The notes beneath the pieces are model-generated. The model ran no database searches, had not been told where the DNA came from, and worked only from the letters and a program-made list of their open reading frames with translations. Positions 10,226 through 19,735 of a DNA stretch of 64,000 nucleotides are shown here, piece after piece. The number at the start of each line of letters is the position of its first letter. Within the stretch, counting starts at the first letter, position 1. This DNA comes from Gymnopilus junonius. Its lineage: Eukaryota > Basidiomycota > Agaricomycetes > Agaricales > Galerinaceae. The DNA lies in NCBI GenBank assembly GCA_015501075.1, contig JADNYJ010000002.1, positions 1 through 64,000 of the forward strand. The letters are read 5' to 3'. The position numbers were made by a program, and so were the translations under genes.

Positions 10226-13200
10226 GTGGACGCGCCTGGTGCTTTACTGCACGTTCTTTTCCAAACGCACACTCTTTTGTTCTCGTCCTTCAGCTCTGCC
10301 AACAGTACCTTTCCCAGCAGTGTTTCGAGTTCACTGTCCAGCAATTTCGAAGCTTTGTCAAGTGCAACTCACAATGCAACGGCAACTCAACCGACGCCAA
10401 CCTTTCCTGCCAGTGCAACTGCCGCAAACTCTTCCATATTCTCGTTGTCCACCTTGATGAGCGCTTCTCAGAATGTCACCTCTAGTAGGACAATCTCTTC
10501 TACCTCAACAACCAATCAACCCACGCAATCCATTGATTCTTCAACACTCAGCGACATTCTGAGTATACAGTCCAGGAGGCTCACTTCAATTATTGGAGCA
10601 ACGTCTTCTCCGAAGAACATTCCTGCGTGGTTGGTAACTTGGCTCTAGTCTAATGCCCTTGTTTTGACGAGGCTATCACGCAGGCTATCTACACTTGGAA
10701 GCGATGGCAAATGGCCGGATAGCGAAGTCGATTACACCACTGGATGTGAAGCTCGTCGTGCAAATTGGCCAGCCCAAACACATTGGCAACGCATTCGTAA
10801 GTGGAACAACAAAACGTTTTAAGTAATGCGTAGGCACCTTACTTGGATCAGTTGTGATGGCTGGCGCCTGGCACGGCGGCCTGGCAGGAGATAATCAATT
10901 TGTCAAGAACTCAACCTTACGAACGGCTATTTCGAGTGCCATGGATTACTGGTTCGGTCGCGACTTCTCGAATCCTACCTGTCTAGATTCGGGAGGTACT
11001 CCGGCGTGTCCATGCAGTAATCCAGACAATAGTCTATGGTAAGTGCTTTGCGTGTTTATTCTGCATCATAACAAATGATTACTTGGACAGGAATACGAAT
11101 TGGTTTTCTAACGTATGTTTTCCCTAGTCTTTCAATCTGAAATATTCAGCTGATCAATAATTTCAGATTATTCTCATCCCAGAGCTTGTGAGCCAGCCTG
11201 CCTGCTTCTCAACGACACACTCATAGAAGCCCAACTCAATAACTGCACACATATGACCGGGCGGTCATATGGAACCTTTGATCACAATATTAACGGCGTA
11301 GGCTTCTTGACAGGAGCCAATACCCTTGACGTCGCTAAGATTGGCATCGACCAAGCGCTTCTGACTTTCAACGCGACATTGCTAACTGACGCTATAAGAC
11401 GGGTACATCTGGAGCTTCAAGTCAAAAGCGGCGTCAAGGTGGATGGTATCCGAGCGGATGGGTCATTCGGTTAGTGCAAAGTCTGTAGCAGGACGCCGAA
11501 AGAAAACGTACTCACACCTGGCTACAGGACAGCATGCTGGAATCCTATATAATGGCAACTATGGTAAGTGATTTGGGCGGAATGCAACATAGGTAGCTAA
11601 TGAATCCTTTCGTGCAGGAAAGGACTAGTATGTCTCCCATGCCTTACTTATAACCTGCGCTACATTTTCTGTTCAGCACAAACGACGTTCTTGACCTTGA
11701 AGTGGAAGCGGGTGGGACGCAGTTTGCTGCAGGGACTGACTCTCAAGAAGCCTTGGCCACCCTTTTCGACGGGGATCGATGGATGATTTTTTCGAACTCA
11801 GTTACTGGAGTACTTCATTGGGATTTCGTACGTAGTAAATGTCACCCCTTGTCCTGTTACAACTTATCCAGAATTAGTCCGTCCTCGGCCGCTTCATAAG
11901 TTTCCCAGTCATTGATGACCAGTGAAAACTTTATTTCATTCGAAATAGCAAAAGCATAACTTGAATCTGATAACTTTCTGTAGAGCCACCGAAAACATCA
12001 AAACCAACTTGACGAAGTTTTAGAGCTAGGACAACAATGGTCGTCCGGTGCCTTAACCAACTTTGCGAATAGCCTGTCTGCCTCAGCTAGTAATGCAAAT
12101 GCTGGGCAGCTAATCGGCAACCGTATGTTTTATGCGAATGATTATATGGTAAGCTTTGCAATCCTCTGTGAACTTTGCCTTGATATCCATTTTATTTCAG
12201 GTACAAAGAGGAAACAATTATGTGACATCGGTCAAAATGTATTCCTCCAGAACTCAAAATTCAGAATGCACTAACTCGCAGAACGTGAGCACCTTCAATT
12301 TACTAGATGAGATTGTAGATCTGATTATGCTTCAGCCCGAAGGTTCCATCTCTCGGATGGCACTGTTTACACGTACCTTGTAGGAAATGAATATGAAGAT
12401 ATTGCGGCAGCTTGGGATTGGAATCTTATTCCAGGTATTACGGTGGATTATGGTGCAACTGCTTTGGTCTGTGGGACTACCCAGCAGACTGGCGTTGAAA
12501 ACTTCGTTGGCGGTGTTTCCGATGACACAATTGGAGTAGCAGCCATGAGATTCACCAACCCTTTGACCAGATCACTCCATTGGCAAAAGGCGTGGTTCTT
12601 CCTGGAGAATGATGTTCAGCACGTTATGGTTTCCAATATTTCGTCTTCGACCAATGCGTCTATCTTCACCGTTCTCGATCAAAGGCGCCACGTGGGCACG
12701 GTTGTTTTGAATGACAAAGAAAGTGGTTCCAGCGCCAACGCCAACGCCGAGACTCTGTGGCACGGTAACGTAGGATATGTGTTCCCCGATTTCAACGGTA
12801 CAGCCAGCGTTTCTGTGCAGGTTGGGGAAAAAACTGGCAACTGGTCTACAATTGGAACATCTACCCAGCCGCCGGCAATAGTCGACTTATTTGCTGCGTG
12901 GATCGAGCACCACGATATTTCTGCTCCAATATCTTATACCGTCCTGCCGGGCATTACGCAGAAAGCCTTCGCAAAGAAGGCAAAAAAGTTCGCATTGCAA
13001 GCCATTCAAAATGACAGCACTATCTCTGCTATATATGATAAAGTGGACAAAATAGCGATGTTTGTTTTCTGGGAAGCAAATGGAGGCTCAGTCACGTTTA
13101 GTCCAGGAGAAAATCTAGCCCCCATCATGATCCTTGCAACAGGGAATATTGCCCTGATCTATCGACTCGATACAGGAGAAATCACCGTCTCCGATCCTTC

Positions 13201-13231
13201 TCAGTCACTCATAACAGTTCAGTATCACTGA
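10226..13231 (+). CDS. Polysaccharide lyase family 8 (hyaluronate/chondroitin/xanthan-lyase type), with a frame break
   Basis: The protein is over 750 residues in about ten exons. The N-terminus is serine/threonine-rich; the true start and signal peptide are uncertain (in-frame ATG at 10226, another at 10224 in a different frame). The alpha-toroid domain includes AWLSTLGSDGKWPDSEVDY, joined by an intron with the weak donor gttggt. It continues with NTNWFSN, GANTLDVAKIG, DGIRADGSF followed by QHAGILYNGNYGKDY, and the motif WDFSVLGRFISFP. The Asn, His and Tyr positions fit the known PL8 catalytic set. The beta-sandwich part runs to 13231 without introns. Near 12018-12021 a TTTT run must gain one T to join NIKTNLTKF to LELGQQWSSGAL; otherwise a stop follows. 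It is probably secreted and cleaves uronic-acid polysaccharides by beta-elimination; the substrate is not knowable here. Confidence 0.85.
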
Positions 13232-13504
13232 CACTTGGAGTAGGTCAGAAGCCGAAACATTGGGGAGCAGGGCTCATCAAGACTTTGGTGTTCCAGTGCC
13301 CACCGACGGTTTGGTTGGGAGTAGCGTTACTCAGACCATAAATTGACACTTCCATTTACTTTCAAATGATCTTGTTGATAGAATCATAAATACCACTCGT
13401 GAACACCAAGATTCCTTTAGGGTTGTTGCCATCAAGAAAACTCGGGTAGTGCAGGACATGGTGCTGATTGCAAGAAAAAGAGAAAATAATAGAGTACAAA
13501 TTAA

Positions 13505-14444
13505 TCAGAACACAGGTTGCTCGGTGTATGTCTCTGTCTGTTGGTATGTCTCCTGAACGACATATTCCTCAACAGGTGCAGGGGCAACAGGAATGGCAGG
13601 TTCGCGCTGCTCCGAAGAGGGCTCGTTCACAACTTTCTCGACGGGTGGTTCAAGGATCTGGACGGAGTCTGGGAGGGGCTTGCGAGGACCAAGCTGGCCT
13701 TCAGGATCCCAACCTTTCATACTGATTGAAACGTAAATACACTCCTCCAGAAATACGGACATCATCACTCACATTTTGACTTTGATACCAAGAACACCCT
13801 GGCGCAGGAGGACGTGACGGACAGCATAATCAACGAAGTCACGAGCAGGTTGACCAGAGTGAATCATGAAGCCATCAGTGAACTTCATGGATTTAGCACG
13901 GGCAGCACGAAGCTTGCCAGAAACGACAACTTCGCAACCCTTTGCACCGGACTCCATAACGAAACGTAAAACACCATAGCAGGCGCTAGATCAAAAGTAT
14001 TAGTCCCTTTTCCTCCATGCAGGATATAGCCTAGGACATACCGACGGACGGCAAGACCGCCAAGGAGCTTGTACCTCAAGCTCTCGCACTGAGCAATGGC
14101 AGACAGTCCACGGTATTGTACCTTCTCGGCGTAGAGTTCGAGAGAGTTTTCCGGGAATTTGAAGCGTTTTTGAACGAGAGCGGTTAATTCACGAATACGA
14201 CGGCCTTCTCTCCGAGGACCTCTTGAGTGTGTGTCGCCCGGATAATGATCTAGTTGGGTGATAATTTAGAAATTTTGAGGCAAAATTACACAGTTGGGCG
14301 AACCTCAGTACGGGCATGGGTTACACGGACATCGCAACCAGAGTAGCCCTCTTCAGCAAGCTCGCGGGTGAAGAACTCATTGAGTTCAGCACGGAAGACA
14401 CCATCGGCTACGAACTTTCTCTTCTTGGAAATTTGGGCAGACAT
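13505..14444 (-). CDS. RPS3: 40S ribosomal protein uS3
   Basis: About 255 residues. It starts at 14444 ([17 protein letters not shown]) and stops at 13505. The KH domain with the [18 protein letters not shown] core follows an intron after [26 protein letters not shown] crosses the next intron, then [20 protein letters not shown] and [12 protein letters not shown] complete the conserved body. The tail ([19 protein letters not shown]) is longer and more acidic/glutamine-rich than in animals. uS3 sits at the mRNA entry channel of the small subunit. A 5'-UTR intron with a gtaaga donor is visible near 14521 just upstream, so transcription starts further right. Confidence 0.97.
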
Positions 14445-14623
14445 TTTTTTTTACAATGGCGCTGATGACGATAGACAATGTCAAAAATGCGTCCAGCGAT
14501 ATGTAGGCAAAAATTCTTACCTTGAGCTTGCTGGGGGGAGTGTCGAGGACGGTGGCGATCACAGCTGCCCAATCAGATTGTGTGGCTTGATAGCTACACA
14601 GTTTTTACTCGCTTATTGCCGGG

Positions 14624-14650
14624 CACGTGATTTAGAGCACTTATATAAAG
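14624..14650 (+). promoter_or_regulatory. CACGTG box and TATA element
   Basis: A CACGTG box at 14624-14629 is followed 13 bases later by a good TATA element (ttatataaag, 14641-14650). A long pyrimidine tract starts about 15 bases downstream. The orientation points right, away from uS3, so this looks like the core promoter of a plus-strand transcript; the box could also serve uS3. Confidence 0.5.
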
Positions 14651-14659
14651 AACTTCCCG

Positions 14660-15000
14660 TGCACTCTTTCCTTCTCTTCACTTTACGAACGAGCAATGCT
14701 CAGCGTGATGCATTCCTCAACTTTCTAGGTGAGCCTTTCATTTGATTGGATTCTTTGGTTTTTCTGTTTCTATGACGAGTGTTGTATTTTTTCAACCTTT
14801 GGCACCTCTTAGTCGATTTGTCTCCCTATACTTCGTATGGGCGAGCCAATGACATGGATGACGTTCTGAGGACACTTTTTCTTTTCTTACTCTATCATTT
14901 AGTCGCATAGCTAAAATTTCTTCCACAGATATTGTGCCTCTTCCTCTCTATTTCTCTCGAAGAAGTTGCTGGGACTTGTCTCCATTCTACTGTTATCTTG
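14660..15000 (+). ncRNA. Candidate non-coding, pyrimidine-initiated (TOP-like) transcript
   Basis: Downstream of the TATA element a pyrimidine-rich start (ctctttccttctcttcac) leads into a short first exon. A gtgagc donor lies at 14729 and a plausible acceptor (cttccacag) ends at 14929. The roughly 200-nt intron is about four times longer than usual here. No open frame across the exons looks like protein. This is the layout of snoRNA host genes. The 3' end is undefined and converges on the thiolase gene. This is inference from signals only. Confidence 0.35.
14766..14875 (+). ncRNA. Candidate C/D-box snoRNA inside the intron
   Basis: A box C-like ATGACGA (one mismatch to RUGAUGA) lies at 14772-14778 and a box D CTGA at 14866-14869, about 90 nt apart. 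The flanks can form a short terminal stem (gtttct against ggacac, five of six pairs, one of them G-T). A second C-like GGATGAC lies just before box D. The rRNA target could not be worked out by eye. Confidence 0.35.
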
Positions 15001-15053
15001 CCATATTCTCTACTAAATACAATACACAACAAATGCTATAAACTTCTCGTCAA

Positions 15054-16807
15054 TCAATGTATGACCTCGTTGACGAAGATTCCGGCTGCTCCCATTCCAC
15101 TGCCAATACACATACTGGTACATAATATGTGGCCGTTCCTTCTCTTCAGTTCCGCAAGGCCAGTTACAACCTGACGAATGCCAGCTACGCTTGGACGTCA
15201 AGCTAAACCCATCTCGTAAGAGGAAGAAACTTACTCATGGCCAATGGATGAGATATGGCAATTGCTCCGCCGCTGTTGGATGTCTTCAGGTCAGTATGCA
15301 TGGTGCAAGTCGCTAAGAATGCTTACTTTGGGTTGATTCTGTCGATCGAAATTCCGAGTTCCTCTATGCAGTAGGCAAATTGCGAGGCGAACGCCTCGTT
15401 AATCTACAAGACATCAGTAAAGCTTGTTTCATGCAACGTTATTTTAACCTACTTCGTAGACGTCAACATCTTCTTTAGTCAGTCCGGCTTGCTCAAGGAC
15501 CTTCGGGATAGCATAGATGGGAGAAATGCCCATGTATCGAGGTTCCACACCTACGAAAAACAAGCAGCAAATCTCTCAGCAGCAAATCTCTACATTAACA
15601 AGGAGGACAAACTGACCAACAACTGCAGAGGTGATATATTTCCCTAGAATCTCCATGCCCTCTTCCTCTGCGCGTGCACGAGTGGTCAGAATGCAGAGGC
15701 CAGCTCCGTCACCTGTCCCGCTGGCATTTCCAGCAGTGGTACTTCCTTCTCCCCATTGGGGGAAGGCTGGTTTCAAAGCAGCCAAGCCTTCTCTGGTTAC
15801 ACCTGGCCTGACAGTATCATCAACTGACAGTATGGTACCTCTGAGTTCTACGGGTAGAATCTCATCAGCAAAGACTCCCTCAGAGACGGCCTAGAAGAAT
15901 TAAAATGGCTCCCTAAGTCTGTCCACAGCAAGCTGCAGAATGGAAGAGGGCTGACCTTTGCTGCTCTGGAGTGTGAGATATACGCGTAGTCATCCTGCAC
16001 GCTGCGAGGTATTTTATAAGTCTGTGCAACCATTTCTGAAGTCCAGCCCATAGGCTAAAGAAAACAATTTCAATTTGAGCAATACCGTCATGCATGCAAA
16101 ATGAATATACTACCTGCAGGCAGTCATTGGCATGTGGATGTTCAGCGACAGCCGGTACTACCTCGGGAGTTGGTCTGGGGCTATAATGAATGTTGCGTTC
16201 AGTATCAGTCAAAATAACACCAGGGCTTATACTTTAGGCTCATGCTTTCTGCACCGACTGCAAGACCGAGAGAGGTCTCTCCAACTTGTATGGCATGAGC
16301 GATATTGCGAATGGCCATCAAGCCCGAAGAGCAAAGTCTGTTCACAGTTGAAATTGGAACGGTGTGTGGAATGCCGGCTGCAATCGCTGCCGCCCTTGAT
16401 ATGTAAAGTGGACTCGGAGGATGACAGGTAGCTAGAGCGAACAATCAGACATGTCAATTTAGAACGCAAGAGAGGTACATGCCTACGCAAATGTCGTCGA
16501 TCTTGGAGGCGTCCAGCCCAGTCTTCTCAAGTGTGGCCTATAGAGGGATGCGTGCTGAGAACCGAAAGGAAAGAGACAGGTATTCATGAACAAGAACCTT
16601 GAAGAGTGCGTGCAGGAGCTCGTCGACAGGGGTGTCCTTGAGTTGACCCCGCCTAGCCTTTCCAATAGCAGTACGTTTCGCAAATGTTATGACGACATCG
16701 TCTGGTCTCTTCTCCAGAATGTCACTAGGACTGTGGTATCGCGTCGCGGAACTAGCAGCCCGAGTCAATGTGGGGTAGGCGGCACGTCTCAGAGCAGAGG
16801 GCAACAT
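15054..16807 (-). CDS. 3-ketoacyl-CoA thiolase (ACAA1/POT1 type)
   Basis: About 430 residues in roughly ten exons, from 16807 ([18 protein letters not shown]) to 15054. Thiolase motifs are in order: [39 protein letters not shown] with the acylated cysteine, the AVGAESMS block, [27 protein letters not shown], the HPL histidine motif and [14 protein letters not shown] with the second catalytic cysteine. It catalyses the last step of fatty-acid beta-oxidation. The sequence is closest to the peroxisomal ACAA1 branch, but the N-terminus is arginine/alanine-rich like a mitochondrial presequence and shows no clear PTS2 nonapeptide. The usual GHPLG motif reads SHPLA here. Confidence 0.92.
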
Positions 16808-17142
16808 GATAGAGACGTTGAAGAAGATAGCAAGGGAAGGAATGAAGGGAAAATGACATTACGCGAGCTGAGAATGTTCAAGTATAAGTAGGTCTTTGCG
16901 TTGTTCACATGGGAATAAAGGTGCAAGTTGAGCGAAGGCCGCGGACGGAGATCCGGTTCAGCAACAATCCCTGACATTCACAAGTGATGCAGCATATTAG
17001 ATTAATTTACATATATTCTTGTCTATAGCTCTTCCAACAGACAATATCTTGTACTGATGATCCCCTGAAGAAGATTTTGGGTAGAAGTTGGCGTCACGGT
17101 GCTGGGAGATTTCTGGCGATAGAACAACGCGCGATTGACTCG
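16808..17142. other. Thiolase promoter and bL32m 3' flank
   Basis: Both neighbours are transcribed leftward, so this 335-bp stretch holds the thiolase promoter and the bL32m 3' end. No further gene or motif was recognised. Confidence 0.5.
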
Positions 17143-17590
17143 TTACGACAGGTCGGGGATTTCGCTTTCATCGCTGGCTTTATTCTTTGCCTTCCATTGG
17201 CGCGTAACAGCACTGTAGCAGTTCGGGCAAATGTGGTGGGCCAATTTAACTGCACCGCAACCGGCACAATTGGTGATATCTGTAAAGGAGCAAGCCATAC
17301 ATGAGCGTCTGCCTTTCTGACAACCACATGGAGAACGCACTTCTCTTATCCTTGAGGCCCTTGTTTGCACTTCGCATGGCTTTCCGAGAATGAGATGTTT
17401 TTGATTTGGGTACGGCCAAGAGGAAAGGAGGGAAAAGGTCAAGGAGAGATTGCAGTGAAGGTATTGACCATGTTGCGCGGGGTAGAGTAAGGGATGCTGC
17501 AACGATGACTCTTGGTAGCCAGGTGGCGAATAGCGAACGACGTATGGAGGGTAAAAGGGACTGTGTCCGGTGAAGAGCAAGGGATGCCAT
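17143..17590 (-). CDS. MRPL32: Mitochondrial large-subunit ribosomal protein bL32m
   Basis: About 125 residues in two exons. The start at 17590 (MASLALHRTQSLLPSIRRSL) gives an arginine/leucine-rich mitochondrial presequence. The mature part is AVPKSKTSHSRKAMRSANKG followed by LKDKRNITNCAGCGAVKLAH and HICPNCYSAVTRQWK. The splice (gtgcgt donor, tttacag acceptor) joins KDKR to NITNC in frame. Two CxxC pairs (CAGC, CPNC) form the zinc site of this family. The yeast homologue is matured by the m-AAA protease, which lets mitoribosome assembly proceed. It shares a 101-bp divergent promoter with the NDUFA5 homologue. Confidence 0.93.
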
Positions 17591-17691
17591 GGCTCTGAAC
17601 GTTGTGAGCGGAAGGGCAAGAAATTAAAAATTGACACTCCGACGCGCCTGTCCATCTCAACACTAACATCGCACTTTCGTCCAGTCGTCCC
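17591..17691. promoter_or_regulatory. Bidirectional promoter of two mitochondrial genes
   Basis: Only 101 bases separate the start codons of bL32m (minus) and NDUFA5 (plus). The whole regulatory region plus both leaders must fit here or run into the genes. No TATA box is obvious. Confidence 0.7.
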
Positions 17692-18135
17692 ATGTTCCGC
17701 TTAACGCGCCCTCTGCTTCAAGCCTTGAAGCAAACAACCGGCATCCATGGGCTCAATGTCCACTCGAATCCCTTGCCAGAACTGGTGAAGACATACGAAT
17801 CAACTCTCACCACACTCTCAGCTATCCCGCAAACCTCCGTCTATCGTCAAGGCGTCGAGGCGCTCGTACGACACAAACTCAACATTGTCAACAACGCCAA
17901 TGGAGATATCTCTGAGGCAGAAGCGCAGCTGAAGGAGGGGCACATTGAGGAGGCGTTGGATATTGCTGCTGACGAGCTATCACTTGCTGCTAAAATGGTG
18001 GAATGGAAGGCGTAAGTTGGACTTGAGTATGTTGTCTACGCGTGTATCTCACGAATGATATCTAGCTGGGAGCCATTAGAGGAGAAGCCAGAACCCGGGC
18101 AATGGGAATACGCAGGAGTGGCCAACTCTTCATGA
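17692..18135 (+). CDS. NADH:ubiquinone oxidoreductase subunit NDUFA5 (B13)
   Basis: About 129 residues in two exons: MFRLTRPLLQALKQTTGIHG, then NPLPELVKTYESTLTTLSAI and PQTSVYRQGVEALVRHKLNI, and after the 18012-18066 intron WEPLEEKPEPGQWEY to a stop at 18135. These are the hallmarks of the ETC_C1_NDUFA5 family, an accessory subunit of the complex I peripheral arm on the mitochondrial inner membrane. Length and end motif match the family. Its presence means the organism has a complex I, as expected for a mushroom-type fungus. Confidence 0.95.
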
Positions 18136-18273
18136 CCATGTTGTAATTTATGCTATATAACTTCAATTCCTCCAATATGTTACAACATAATTATTACTGA
18201 GATGGAAACAAAACAAGACTGAGTGTATGATCGCAGATTACAATGATCAAATATCCAAGAAAAAAAAAAAGTT

Positions 18274-18366
18274 CGCTGGAAGCAGGATTTGAACCTACGC
18301 GGTGAAACACCAAGTGATGAGTTTGCAAGTTCAAATCACTCGCCTTAACGACTCGGCCATTCCAGC
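18274..18366 (-). tRNA. tRNA-Ser (anticodon UGA) with an 11-nt intron
   Basis: A perfect 7-bp acceptor stem (gctggaa with ttccagc) has discriminator G, as in serine tRNAs. A D arm, a long class II variable arm (tggtg, loop, caccg) and a T arm (gtagg, ttcaaat, cctgc) follow. The anticodon stem agtga/tcact encloses loop TTTGAA plus A, interrupted after position 37 by an 11-nt intron at 18319-18329. The anticodon is therefore TGA. A run of Ts on the minus strand (18259-18270) just after the gene serves as the Pol III terminator. Confidence 0.93.
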
Positions 18367-18549
18367 TACAAACAACGCGCCTAAACGAGTCATGAGACTG
18401 ATGTACGCCAACTCGGAGGCTATAGCAGTGAATTTGTTCGAATCCCATTCTTCTTGCTCCTAGATCTACTATACATAAAGTTCTTTGCCGCCGCCGCCGC
18501 CTTCAAGGTTCCCGCTGCCTAGAGCAGCTTTCCGCTTTGTTATTAACTC

Positions 18550-19226
18550 ATGGACTCGTTAATCCCCTTCACCACTTCAGGCTCCCTGGTGGATTGTGTA
18601 GACAGTACGTCTGCCCAAAGTCATCGCACTTGTCCAGTTCACGTCCTGAGCATCTCTCTCTCTCATCCTTCCATTCCTGCTGTTGTCCCCTCAACATGAA
18701 CTTGCACCTCTTTTCATGCCAACCAAAATGCTTGCATTCTGCCCAGGAAAGATGCTTGTAATTCTACGCGACGGCAGGAAACTACACGGAGTCCTACGTT
18801 CATATGATCAGTTTGGTGAGCAAGTCGGTCTTGACCCTTTTCCTTGGGTGTATTTTTCGTGTGCTGATTGGGCCCCGTTATAGCCAACCTTGTGCTCGAG
18901 GACACTGTCGAGCGAATATACCACGGAAATGCCTTTGCGGAAAGTTGGCATGGCCTATTCCTAATACGGGGAGAAAACGTGGTCTTGCTTGGTGAAATCG
19001 TTCGTGCAAGTCAAAACACATCCAAAGCTGAGAACTGAATCGCTCTTCTCATCAGGACCTGGATCGGGAAGACGAAATCCCACTGAAACAGGTCGATTAT
19101 AACATTCTCATCAACTATCACAAGCAAGAAGCGGAGACCAAAAAGGAACGGGAAGAAGCCAAATCACAAATTCTATACGAGCAGAAAGGATTTTGTAAAG
19201 AGGGTGGAGAAGGTGACGGCTACTGA
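18550..19226 (+). CDS. LSM1: Sm-like protein LSM1
   Basis: About 140 residues in four exons: [18 protein letters not shown], then [20 protein letters not shown] (Sm1 motif), [30 protein letters not shown] (Sm2 motif) and the charged C-terminal extension [16 protein letters not shown]. The order and the ERI and [13 protein letters not shown] signatures are those of Lsm1. Lsm1 defines the cytoplasmic Lsm1-7 ring that binds deadenylated mRNA 3' ends with Pat1 and triggers decapping. The third intron uses the donor gttcgt. The start at 18550 was chosen because it yields the conserved SLVD N-terminus. Confidence 0.94.
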
Positions 19227-19735
19227 GGTACTGACCCCTTCTTTCCTCTCTTCCCCATCCGAGACTTGTCAAAACCCTTTTGGCAAATGTATTCCATCAG
19301 TTCGTGATCATTACCGTATTATGGCACGTCCTTATCATCACTTGGGTCGGACCACCAATCAAGGGTTCTTTTAACTACGCTAGGATGAAGAACTGCCCAT
19401 GATTGTAAAATATATCATCTATACACAACAAGTTATCACTTGCAATTTGAAACCGGAAGAGAGCCAAAAATAAAAACTACATAGCACGACCTGTACAATC
19501 TGGATTGTGGGGAATGTAAGCGGGAATGACAGCAAACAAGATGCATGAAAGAAAGAGTAAGGAAAGTGGAAACGAAATCAAAAGGGGAACAATAACATAG
19601 GACGACAAGAGGTTATCTCTTACAATAGTGTACTTGCTAGAATTCATATTTACAAATTTTTGCATTGCGGTCAAAAATCAATGATTCGTCATGGCGGAGG
19701 AACAAACAAACGAGTGCAGAAAAAGAAAAAGAAAG
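19227..19735. other. Convergent 3' region of LSM1 and SPP1
   Basis: Both genes end into this stretch. It is AT-rich with no credible open frame and probably holds two polyadenylation sites. Confidence 0.5.

Noticed and set aside
18390..18450. Second tRNA-like T-loop (ttcgaatccc) next to tRNA-Ser
   Set aside because: No matching acceptor, D or anticodon arms around it; chance B-box similarity.
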